Source of the DNA: Promineifilum sp. | GTDB lineage: Bacteria > Chloroflexota > Anaerolineae > Promineifilales > Promineifilaceae | Direction: 5' to 3' | Length of the DNA: 64,000 nucleotides | Assembly (NCBI GenBank): GCA_017983515.1 | Contig: JAGOBF010000004.1 | Location: forward strand, 1-64,000 | Part shown: piece by piece, positions 10,499-17,925 of the stretch | Numbering within the stretch: position 1 is the first letter of the stretch | How the letters are laid out: each line of letters begins with the position of its first letter | The notes under the pieces: generated by a model | What the model saw: only the letters and a program-made list of their open reading frames with translations | The model's database searches: none | What the model was told of the DNA's origin: nothing | Made by a program: the position numbers and the translations under genes

Positions 10499-10640
10499 CC
10501 CTGTTCGCGGCTTCGTCGCCGCGTGTTTTTTGTCGTCTGTCGCCGGATGCGAGAGGAGACGATCGGCAACTCTACCGAACAGAGAATCTCGATTGTCTGC
10601 GCCTGCGGCGTTGAAATTCTAAAATTGAGGAAGAAACATC

Positions 10641-10829
10641 ATGGGTGCAGTTCCCAAGCGAAAAGTCTCCAAAGCTCGCCGCGACAAGCGTCGTACGCAC
10701 GACGCGCTCAGTCTGTATCATCTCGTCCCCTGTCCCGACTGTGGAGAGATGAAGCGCGCGCATCGCGTCTGCCCGAGCTGCGGCAAGTATAATGGCCGCC
10801 AGATCCTGCCTGCGGCCGACGAGGAATAG
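10641..10829 (+). CDS. rpmF: 50S ribosomal protein L32
   Basis: This 62-residue basic protein begins MGAVPKRKVSKARRDKRRTH, the conserved L32 start, and carries a zinc ribbon with two CxxC pairs (CPDC and CPSC). GAGGAA precedes the ATG. L32 is part of the large ribosomal subunit. It is the first gene of a fatty-acid cluster, a pairing (rpmF with fab genes) conserved in many bacteria. Confidence 0.97.
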   Translation: MGAVPKRKVSKARRDKRRTHDALSLYHLVPCPDCGEMKRAHRVCPSCGKYNGRQILPAADEE

Positions 10830-10906
10830 TAGGGGCGGGCTTCATGCCCGTCCGTCATCGTCCGCCACGTTCGTAGCGTAGGGGCAGGTTTCAAACCCGT
10901 CCCTAC
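10829..10906. repeat. Pair of related palindromic elements (GTAGGGGC family)
   Basis: Copy 1 at 10829-10856 begins GTAGGGGCGGGCTTCATGCC; copy 2 at 10878-10906 begins GTAGGGGCAGGTTTCAAACC and closes with GTCCCTAC. Each is an inverted repeat. A third, gap-free relative lies inside pheT at 19603-19631. Confidence 0.7.
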
Positions 10907-10919
10907 AAAACTCCTCCCT

Positions 10920-10925
10920 TATAAT
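10920..10925 (+). promoter_or_regulatory. Candidate -10 element of fabD, giving a leaderless mRNA
   Basis: A perfect TATAAT ends five bases before the fabD ATG and no Shine-Dalgarno sequence fits between. Transcription would start at or within the start codon. No convincing -35 is seen. Confidence 0.45.
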
Positions 10926-10930
10926 CCAAC

Positions 10931-11836
10931 ATGCCGACCGCCTTCCTCTTCCCCGGCCAGGGTTCGCAATTCGTCGGGATGGGGCGCGAGCTATACGACC
11001 GCGAGTCGGACGCCCGCGCGCTGTTCGACGAGGCCGACGCGCTGTTGGGGTTCGCCCTGTCAAAGTTATGCTTTGAGGGGCCAGAGGAAGCGCTGACCGA
11101 CACGGCCGTCCAGCAGCCAGCTCTGTTCACCACCAGTCTGGCCGCCTGGGCCGTCTTGCAGCAGAGCGGTGCGGCCAACACTGCTGCTTACGTAGCCGGG
11201 CACTCGCTGGGCGAGTTCTCAGCGCTGGCGGCGGCCGGGGCGCTGACCTTTGCCGACGGGCTGGCGCTGGTGCGGCGGCGCGGCGAGCTGATGAAGCTGG
11301 CCGGCGAGCGCCGGCCGGGGGGCATGGCTGCCGTGCTGGGGCTGGACGCCGAGCCGGTGGCCGAACGGTGCGCCCGCGCCACGGCCGAGACCGGCCACTA
11401 CGTCGGCATCGCCAACGACAACTGCCCCGGCCAGATCGTCATCTCCGGCCATCTCGAGGCGCTGACGCGCGCGATGGCCCTTCTGAGCGATGCCGGCGCG
11501 CGCAAGGTCGTGCGGCTGCCCATCTCCATTGCCGCCCACACGCCGCTGATGGCCAGCGTGGCCGACGAGTTTGCCGCCGCCGTCGACGCCGTGCCGCTGG
11601 CCGAGGCGCGCATTCCCCTGATCGCCAACGTCTCGGCTCGCCCCGTCTCCGCCCCCGACGACATCCGCGTCGAACTGAAGGCGCAGCTGACGTCACCCGT
11701 GGCCTGGGCCGATTCCGTGCGCTTTTTGGCGGCGCAGGGCGTGGACACTTATATGGAAGTCGGGCCGGGAGATGTACTGCTGGGATTGGTGAAGCGGATC
11801 GATCGGGAGTCGCAGCGGGTCAAGTTCGAGTTATAA
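10931..11836 (+). CDS. fabD: Malonyl-CoA:ACP transacylase
   Basis: The 301-residue protein begins with PTAFLFPGQGSQFVGMG, the FabD N-terminus, and has the nucleophile serine in GHSLGEFSALAAAG and the catalytic histidine in SIAAHTPLM. The conserved arginine region is LALVRRRGELM. It moves malonyl from CoA to acyl carrier protein, the entry step of elongation in type II fatty-acid synthesis. It is preceded by rpmF and followed, after a repeat-filled gap, by fabG. Confidence 0.96.
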   Translation: MPTAFLFPGQGSQFVGMGRELYDRESDARALFDEADALLGFALSKLCFEGPEEALTDTAVQQPALFTTSLAAWAVLQQSGAANTAAYVAGHSLGEFSALAAAGALTFADGLALVRRRGELMKLAGERRPGGMAAVLGLDAEPVAERCARATAETGHYVGIANDNCPGQIVISGHLEALTRAMALLSDAGARKVVRLPISIAAHTPLMASVADEFAAAVDAVPLAEARIPLIANVSARPVSAPDDIRVELKAQLTSPVAWADSVRFLAAQGVDTYMEVGPGDVLLGLVKRIDRESQRVKFEL

Positions 11837-11845
11837 TGACTGTAG

Positions 11846-11950
11846 CTCAACCTGTTCGGGTTGAGAGAAAAGAGGCAAGCTCGGAAGCTTGCACCACAGA
11901 GGTACCTCAATCTTTCCAGGTTGAGGTAAAAGGCAAGCTCGAAAGCTTGC
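11846..11950. repeat. Tandem pair of a two-hairpin element between fabD and fabG
   Basis: Unit 1 has hairpins at 11846-11865 (CTCAACC with GGTTGAG) and 11875-11892 (GCAAGCT with AGCTTGC). Unit 2, 58-59 bp on, repeats both at 11905-11926 (CCTCAA-TCTTTCCAGG-TTGAGG) and 11933-11950 (GCAAGCTCGAAAGCTTGC). The second hairpin is nearly identical in the two units. Confidence 0.85.
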
Positions 11951-11968
11951 GCCACGGTAGGAGAGCGT

Positions 11969-12715
11969 ATGTTGCTAGAGGGCAAAGTGGCGGTCGTCAC
12001 GGGGGCTTCGCGGGGCATCGGCCGCGCTATCGCCGAGGAACTGGCCGCCGAGGGGGCCAGGGTAGTCGTTAACTACCATTCCAACGCGGCCGCGGCCGAG
12101 GAAGTGGTCGGCGGCATCAGCGCGCGCGGCGGGACGGCCGTGGCCGTGCAGGCCGACGTCAGCGACTTCGCCGCCGCCGATGCTCTGATCAAGTCGGCCA
12201 TCGAGACCTATGGCGCGCTCGACATTCTCGTCAACAACGCCGGCACGACGCGCGACACACTGCTGCTGTCGATGAAGGAAGAGGAGTGGGACGTGGTCAT
12301 CGAGACCAACCTGAAGAGCGTCTTCAACACCTGCAAGGCCGTGACGCGGCCGATGGTGCGGCGCAAGCAGGGCGGCCGGATCATCAACATCTCGTCCGTC
12401 TCCGGCATTGTCGGCCAGCCGGGGCAGACCAACTACGCCGCCTCGAAGGCGGGCATCATCGGCTTTTCCAAGTCACTGGCCAAAGAACTCGGCTCGCGCC
12501 ACATCACAGTCAACGTGGTAGCCCCCGGCTTTGTACCTACCGATCTGACATCGAGCCTGCCGGACGAGCTGGTCAACCAGACGCTGGCCTTCATTCCCCT
12601 CGGCCGTTGGGGAGAGGCGCGGGAGATCGCCCAGGCGGTGGCCTTTCTGGCCTCGGACAAGGCTTCCTACATTACCGGCGCAGTGATTCAAGTGGATGGA
12701 GGAATCGGCACATGA
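11969..12715 (+). CDS. fabG: 3-oxoacyl-[acyl-carrier-protein] reductase
   Basis: This 248-residue short-chain dehydrogenase has the NADPH-binding TGASRGIGRAI, the NNAG motif (ILVNNAGTTRD), the catalytic serine in INISSVSGIVGQPGQ, and YAASKAG with catalytic tyrosine and lysine. The TTRD after NNAG and the C-terminal ITGAVIQVDGGIGT are typical of FabG. GGAG precedes the ATG. It reduces 3-ketoacyl-ACP in fatty-acid elongation. Its stop overlaps the ATG of the next gene. Confidence 0.95.
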   Translation: MLLEGKVAVVTGASRGIGRAIAEELAAEGARVVVNYHSNAAAAEEVVGGISARGGTAVAVQADVSDFAAADALIKSAIETYGALDILVNNAGTTRDTLLLSMKEEEWDVVIETNLKSVFNTCKAVTRPMVRRKQGGRIINISSVSGIVGQPGQTNYAASKAGIIGFSKSLAKELGSRHITVNVVAPGFVPTDLTSSLPDELVNQTLAFIPLGRWGEAREIAQAVAFLASDKASYITGAVIQVDGGIGT

Positions 12716-13071
12716 GTGAAGCAAACGAGAGCATCGGCCGGATTGAGGTCGCGCCGGAAGTACTGGTCACTATCGCCCGCATTGCTGTCCAGGATGTTGA
12801 GGGCGTGCAGCAGATGGCCCAGGTTCCGGCCGACATCGCCCGCCTCTTCCAGCGCGGTCTGCGCCAGGACGGCGTGTTGCTGGATTTGTCGGAAAATAAG
12901 GTGCGTTTCAATATCTATGTTATAATGGCTCCGCACGTTAATCTCCTGGAGGCCAGCCGTACTATTCAGACGGTGGTGACCGAAGCGATTGACACGATGA
13001 TCGGCATTCCGGTAGCGGCCGTCAACGTGTTTGTGGAAGACGTGCATTACACCAAGGGCGAAGTGGTCTAG
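12712..13071 (+). CDS. Asp23/Gls24 family envelope stress response protein
   Basis: The ATG overlaps the fabG stop (ATGA). The 119-residue product matches the Asp23/Gls24 family: GRIEVAPEVLVTIARIAVQDVEGVQ near the start and a C-terminal VNVFVEDVHY. In Firmicutes such proteins sit at the membrane and respond to envelope stress, often encoded just before nusB, as here. The precise role in this organism is unknown. Confidence 0.9.
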   Translation: MSEANESIGRIEVAPEVLVTIARIAVQDVEGVQQMAQVPADIARLFQRGLRQDGVLLDLSENKVRFNIYVIMAPHVNLLEASRTIQTVVTEAIDTMIGIPVAAVNVFVEDVHYTKGEVV

Positions 13072-13081
13072 TCTGTCCTTG

Positions 13082-13116
13082 TAGAAACCGAATTTTCAGA
13101 AGAAGCTCGGTTTCTA
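13082..13116. repeat. Palindromic element with AGAAACCG arms, copy 1
   Basis: TAGAAACCGA and TCGGTTTCTA form perfect 10-bp arms in the gap between the Asp23-family gene and nusB. A relative lies after malG at 27890-27923. Confidence 0.75.
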
Positions 13117-13135
13117 AGAGTTAAGAGTCAGGACT

Positions 13136-13588
13136 ATGAAAACGAGGCGTCGCGCCCGTCGCGTAACCTTAGAAACATTATACGAATACGACATCGCCAA
13201 CCACGATCCGGACGAAGTGCTGGAGCAACGGCTGGAGGAGAGTCCGATGGAGCACGCCGGGGTGGAGTTTGCCCAGCAACTCATCCACGGCGTGGTCGCC
13301 TACCAGGAGCAGATGGACACCCTCATCGCCCGCTATGCTCCGGAGTGGCCGCTCGATCAGATGGCGGTCATCGACCGCAATGTCTTGCGCATCGCCATCT
13401 ACGAATTCCTCGTCACCGACGAGACCCCCGTCAAAGTCGCCATCAATGAGGCGGTCGAGCTGGCCAAGGTTTATGGCAGCGACAGCGCGCCGCGCTTCAT
13501 CAACGGCGTGCTGGGGACGCTGGCGGATCATCAGGAGGAGCTGCGGCGGGAGGTGCTCAAAGGGGCGGCCGAAGCGGTGACGGCGTAG
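13136..13588 (+). CDS. nusB: Transcription antitermination factor NusB
   Basis: The 150-residue, mostly helical protein begins with [20 protein letters not shown], the arginine-rich NusB start, and has the family signature around DQMAVIDRNVLRIAIYEFL and the C-terminal helix YGSDSAPRFINGVLGTL. NusB binds boxA RNA with S10 and prevents premature termination of rRNA operons. It closes the rpmF-fabD-fabG-asp23-nusB cluster and is followed by a strong terminator. Confidence 0.95.
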   Translation: MKTRRRARRVTLETLYEYDIANHDPDEVLEQRLEESPMEHAGVEFAQQLIHGVVAYQEQMDTLIARYAPEWPLDQMAVIDRNVLRIAIYEFLVTDETPVKVAINEAVELAKVYGSDSAPRFINGVLGTLADHQEELRREVLKGAAEAVTA

Positions 13589-13613
13589 ACCGGCGAGTAA
13601 AGCGAACATCAAC

Positions 13614-13638
13614 AGCAGGCCAGCGGCCTGCTTTTTTT
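13614..13638 (+). terminator. Intrinsic terminator after nusB
   Basis: AGCAGGCC pairs with GGCCTGCT around a three-base loop and runs into seven T. Confidence 0.93.
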
Positions 13639-13686
13639 ATGCGTACGGTCGCACGCTGCCGAACTACATCCCGCCCCACTCACAAC

Positions 13687-15930
13687 CTAACGATTGCTGC
13701 CGTTGAAGGCCATCGCCGTGTCCGTGCCGGCCGCCCCGGCATAGTTGAGAATATTGGATACGGCGACGATCTTCTTGCCGTTCGTCGATTGGATGACTAC
13801 GGATCCCACAAAGTTGTTCAGCGCTGTGTCGTAGAAGTTATGCGTGTCGTAAGTGCCGTTTAAGGTCGCTGTTTGGGTAAGCGCTGGGTTGCCGGCCTGA
13901 TCAAACCACGTTGCCGTAATATTGTTGATGCCGCTATCGGCATTCTGAACGTTTACCCCGCTGACCCAATTGCCGCCCGTCGCGGTATAGTTGTCATACC
14001 AGAGCGGCAAGTAGACCGTCGCCGTGCCGGCGAGGGCTAGATTCGACATCAATTGGATGATCGTGCCCGTCGTCCTGGCTTCACTCATCTGTCCAACCAA
14101 CGGTTTGCCGTTCGTCGACGTGATGCGAATGGAACCCAGAAATCCATCGGGAATCTGTGTCGGATTATACAGCACGTAAGGCGAGTTAGGTGAAATGGTG
14201 CCGACGACGGTCTGGCCTTGGTGGTTGCCGTTCATGTCGTAGTAGCGCGCCTCGAAGTTGGCCGAGGATGAGCTGGTATTTTGCAGGGTGATGCCGGTGG
14301 TGCTATTGCTGTAGTTCTTCTTGACCAACGGCGCGTAGAGGGTCGTGTTTCCACTACTGAAGGCGTTATATGCCGCCGGCCAATCATCGGCTACGCTATT
14401 TCTTCCGCTTTCCAGGACAACAGCCGCCAAGGGCTGATTATAACCGGGGCTATTGCTGATCTTGGCCGAATAGTAGCCGTTACTGGGCAGGTACGCCTTC
14501 GGGTTCAAGGAGCTCCGAAGAAAGGGATGAACAACGAGGTCGCTTTGTCCCGAATACGGCGTGCCGGTTTGATCGTAATAGGTCACCTGAATGTGAGTGT
14601 CCCGCGTTCCCAGATTGGTAACATAGATTTCCGTGGATCGGTTATTCCAATTGTCCTTCACAAGTGGAATATAAAGAGTAGTGCCGCCACGTTCCCAACC
14701 GGCCGAGCCGAGACCGTTGGCCGCTGTGATACCCGAGTACCCGGCCGGTTGGCCGTTCCGTTTGGTGATAGCCAATACAGATGAGTCCCGGTTGGGCACG
14801 ACAATGCCGGAGTTAGACTTACTTGGCTCGTCGGGTATCGTCGCCGTTCCTTGCAAATTGCTGCTGCGGTATCGCTGTCCGCTGATGGAACTGGTATAAG
14901 CAAAACTTGTGTAGCTGACGTTTCGCCACGCTGAGGCGTGATTGCGGATGAAGACCTCTGCATCCCAGGTGCTGGTTGGCTTGACCAGAGGTAGCCAGGC
15001 GGGATAGAGGCCGACGTAAGTAACCTGGTCGGCGGTAAAAGTGTAGGAGCCCAGGTCCTGGACATGCGCGCCGCCGCAGCCTGTAGTCAGGTTGGCGGCG
15101 TAGAGATAGTAGGTCCCCGGCCGAACGTCCGTCGTGCCGAAGTTCTCATGCAGGATGTCGTCCGGATTGGCCCAGGCAAAGGAATAGGTCCGGGAAGAGA
15201 CGTAACCCGTCGTTGGCGCTTGCTTTTGGATGCCGCAAACGACGAGGTTGCCAACCGGGTTGCCATTGGTATCATTGACTTGGCCGATCGCTGTGCCGGT
15301 GCCGGGGTAGGGAGCAAGCCAAAGCTCCGGGTTGCGAGAGCGATCCTCTGAACCAAGGGTATTGGGGTCTAATGTGATATTCTCCAAGTCTGTGGAGGCG
15401 TTTAAGACCACTTGGAAGTGGAGATGATGACCGGAACTGTTTCCGGTACTGTCAATATCCGCAATGTGTTCCCCGGCTGCCACGGTGTCGCCAACGTTAG
15501 GAATTATGGAGTTTCGGCGTAGATGGGCGTAAATCGTGTACGCGTAGGCGTTTGTGCCGACGGTTTAATCATAATGCTTTAGAAGGGCATTATGTCGGAT
15601 CAATACAAAATTTCCAAATGCCGTTGAATTAGGGGGATAGGTACCATCCAGTATATCCTCGCGGATATCTATTACCACCCCATCCGCAACAGAAAAAGCC
15701 GCAGTGCCTATTGTGTTGGGAAAGTCTAGACCCCTATGTTGCTGTGTGCCGAATTCAGTGGCCCACAAGTAAGTTTGGTTAATCTGGCCGTCATTATTGG
15801 AAACGGGTCTCTCCACTTGATGGGCGGATTGAGATTGTCCAACAAACGCAGCGGCTAAAGTAAGTGCAAGGAAAACAGCAACGGCTGATCTCTGCATTCG
15901 TCCAACTTGTTTGTGCGGAATGGTTTCCAT
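13687..15930 (-). pseudogene. Secreted M23 (LytM-type) peptidase gene interrupted by one in-frame TAA
   Basis: Two open segments, 15565-15930 and 13687-15483, lie in the same frame and are separated only by a TAA at 15565-15567; the codons after it continue the fold (AYAYTIYAHLRRNSIIPNVG, then DTVAAGEHIADIDSTG). The first part has a signal peptide and the first zinc motif HRGLDFP; the second has the HLHF motif (GHHLHFQV). Both metal motifs are needed, so the shorter product alone cannot be an active peptidase. The roughly 500-residue C-terminal part holds repeated beta-rich modules (TTLYIPLVKDNWNNRSTEIY; TTLYAPLVKKNYSNSTTGI; TVYLPLWYDNYTATGGNW). A true nonsense mutation, read-through or a sequence error are all possible. 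Confidence 0.8.
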
Positions 15931-15952
15931 GGCTTCACCCTTTTATTTGCCC

Positions 15953-17341
15953 TCAGGGACCCACCAACAGCCCATCGTCAAAGACAGTCATGATATCGAC
16001 CAGTTTCCGTTCACTTCCGTCAGCCAGAGACATGACCCATACTTCGGCCAACTCATCCTGCACTGGAACCTTGACAAAGACAAGTTGTGTTCCGTCAGGT
16101 GCCCATAAAGGTAACAATACATCGATCCCTTGATCGGTTTTCGGAACGTCGGCGTTGCCATGAGTGATACGCTTGATCTCCAAACTGGATAAATCAGCCT
16201 CCCAGATATCGTAACCGGAGAATTCTCTTTCGAATGAAGCCGGACCACTGAACACGATCCGATCCTCACCTAAAGGCCAAGGGGCTGATGTAAAAAACAC
16301 CCTGATGCTATCAGTTATCTGCTTCCGTTCACCGCTGACTGGATCAATGACCCATAGGTGCGGTCCCTTGCCACCCTCTCCGGCTGACCAACCAAAGACG
16401 ATGGAGCCGGACATCGGCAGCCACTGTGGCCCTCCTAATATATAGAGAGTGCGTTCAATCAGTACTCGCGGCGGTTCTATCCCTTCCACGTCAACCAACA
16501 CCAAGGCGGTTGATTGATTGATAACCTGATCCACTATCGCCATATAACGGTTGTCAGGCGACCAGGCAACTCCGCTTATCGCTATAGAGTGTTCGTTGGC
16601 GCGATCAACCGCGTACACTTCGCGGGTTTTGCCGCCGGCTACGTCCACCACCCACACCCCTCCCGTCTCTGTCGAGATATAAGCTATCCACCTCCCGTCC
16701 GGCGACCAGACCGGTGCCGCACCTTGCTTGACCAGCGGACGCAGCACGCGACTCTCCACGTCGAATAGGTAAATGTGCGCCGGGTAGGGTGCGCCGTAAG
16801 ACATCTCGGGATTGGCCTCTTCGGTCAATATCAGCGCGAACGTTTGACCGTCGGGCGAAATGGCCCCCCAGGAACGGAATCGAACATCGATTTCTCGCGG
16901 CGCTAGATACAGCCCAAACTCCTTTGCCGGGTCCAGAAAAACGGACGGCTCGACCTGCCCATCGCTGCCCAACGAGAGGATCACATCTCCATCCCGCCAG
17001 AAGAGACTGAAGGGTTGGGCCGTCGCCCCCTCGGGCAGAGGAATGATCGGCGGCGCGGCCGTGGTAATGGGCGTCACGACCGGCGTCGGGGTTGGGGTCG
17101 GCACGATCGGCTCGGTCGGCGTCGGCTCGTCGGTGGACGTGGGTTCGTCGGTCGGCGGCGGGGGCGGCGTGGGCCAGGGATAGGGCGGCAGGGTGGTCGT
17201 GGGCAGGGGCGCAACGGCCGCTGGGTAGGCGTCGGCCGGCGGTTCTACTGCGGCCGGCGACCCGCAGGCAGCAATGATGGCGATCAGAGCGAAGAGGCTA
17301 AACATCACTCGCAGGCGCTTATATCCGGTGACCATGGGCAC
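15953..17341 (-). CDS. Beta-propeller (TolB/PD40-like) lipoprotein
   Basis: The 462-residue product has a lipoprotein signal peptide ending in IAAC, then a proline/threonine-rich linker to about residue 105. The rest consists of WD40-like PD40 repeats with the usual SPDG turns: GAISPDGQTFALIL, PVWSPDGRWIAYIS, VAWSPDNRYMAIVD, LWAPDGTQLVFVK. Such domains bind partner proteins or ligands outside the membrane; no enzymatic motif is visible. It lies 22 bp upstream of the M23 gene on the same strand, so both may act together at the cell surface. Specific function is unknown. Confidence 0.85.
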   Translation of the reverse strand: MPMVTGYKRLRVMFSLFALIAIIAACGSPAAVEPPADAYPAAVAPLPTTTLPPYPWPTPPPPPTDEPTSTDEPTPTEPIVPTPTPTPVVTPITTAAPPIIPLPEGATAQPFSLFWRDGDVILSLGSDGQVEPSVFLDPAKEFGLYLAPREIDVRFRSWGAISPDGQTFALILTEEANPEMSYGAPYPAHIYLFDVESRVLRPLVKQGAAPVWSPDGRWIAYISTETGGVWVVDVAGGKTREVYAVDRANEHSIAISGVAWSPDNRYMAIVDQVINQSTALVLVDVEGIEPPRVLIERTLYILGGPQWLPMSGSIVFGWSAGEGGKGPHLWVIDPVSGERKQITDSIRVFFTSAPWPLGEDRIVFSGPASFEREFSGYDIWEADLSSLEIKRITHGNADVPKTDQGIDVLLPLWAPDGTQLVFVKVPVQDELAEVWVMSLADGSERKLVDIMTVFDDGLLVGP

Positions 17342-17586
17342 ACCTTCCTGTTGGACGAAACGGATGAATGGCTTTGCCGACGATGAACGAGAGCGGGACG
17401 CTCCGATAGCCGGTCGCCGCTGGTATGGCTGCTCCCCACGGCGGTTCCGGGAAATACGTCGATGACTATTTGCATTCTACAGCGCCCCCCCCCGTCAATC
17501 CGTAGAAATACTTAGAAATTATCGACTGAAAAGCTATGCACCGGTGGTTGCAGCCGGGTCAACTTGCCGCGTGATTATTCGTCAAG

Positions 17587-17687
17587 AATTAAACACGGAT
17601 AGGCCACGGATGAGACGGATGAGACGGATAGAAAGAATGCTCAATCCGTTTAATCCGTCTTAATCCGTGTCGTATCCGTGTTTAATT
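17587..17687. repeat. Long palindrome with 15-bp perfect arms upstream of the pheST promoter
   Basis: AATTAAACACGGATA at 17587-17601 pairs with TATCCGTGTTTAATT at 17673-17687. The interior also folds, with repeated ACGGAT units facing ATCCGT units. It ends 11 bp before the -35 of the pheST promoter and occupies most of the gap after the beta-propeller gene; the remaining 17342-17586 shows nothing recognisable. Confidence 0.8.
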
Positions 17688-17698
17688 TCTTCGTCATA

Positions 17699-17727
17699 TT
17701 GACAACCTCCCCACCCAATGCTACGAT
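17699..17727 (+). promoter_or_regulatory. Sigma-70 promoter of the pheST leader
   Basis: A perfect TTGACA at 17699-17704 and TACGAT at 17722-17727 are 17 bp apart. Transcription should begin near 17734, only about three bases before the leader-peptide ATG. Confidence 0.85.
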
Positions 17728-17736
17728 ACCATCATC

Positions 17737-17826
17737 ATGAACGCACACCGTTCAAACTCGTTTTTTAGCTTTGCTTTTGCGAACTTGTCCCGCGCCGCGA
17801 CGGCCGAGACGCTCTGTTCCGCCTGA
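17737..17826 (+). CDS. Phenylalanine-rich leader peptide of pheST
   Basis: A 29-codon frame, ATG to TGA, encodes a peptide with SFFSFAF at residues 8-14, that is four phenylalanine codons (17761-17766, 17770-17772, 17776-17778) among seven. It lies between a strong promoter and a terminator ahead of pheS, the arrangement of a ribosome-mediated attenuator. No Shine-Dalgarno sequence is present; given the predicted start of transcription the mRNA would be nearly leaderless. By analogy with enterobacterial pheM, ribosome stalling at the Phe codons when charged tRNA-Phe is scarce would raise pheST transcription. There is no sequence relation to PheM beyond Phe content. Confidence 0.85.
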   Translation: MNAHRSNSFFSFAFANLSRAATAETLCSA

Positions 17827-17880
17827 GCCAGGCTCGCAACAGAGACTCACCCAAGACGCGGCGCAAACCGCGTCTTTTTT
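17792..17880 (+). promoter_or_regulatory. Attenuator of pheST: antiterminator and terminator
   Basis: The terminator is AAGACGCGG (17853-17861), loop CGCAAA, CCGCGTCTT (17868-17876), ending in a T-run to 17880. Its left arm region CGCGGCGC (17857-17864) can instead pair perfectly with GCGCCGCG at 17792-17799, which begins about 13 bases after the last Phe codon. A third hairpin, CTCTGTT (17812-17818) with AACAGAG (17838-17844), lies between. A ribosome stalled on the Phe codons leaves 17792-17799 free, favouring antitermination; a ribosome at the stop codon would cover or bypass it, allowing termination. Confidence 0.85.
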
Positions 17881-17925
17881 GTTGGCCGAAAAGATAATCT
17901 GCGGATAAAAATTCTGGAGTGTTTT

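Noticed and set aside
17587..17687. CRISPR-like array from repeated ACGGAT units
   Set aside because: The repeats are short, without spacers, and are parts of one palindrome.
17700..17925. T-box riboswitch before pheS
   Set aside because: No T-box sequence or specifier stem is present; the leader-peptide attenuator explains the terminator.
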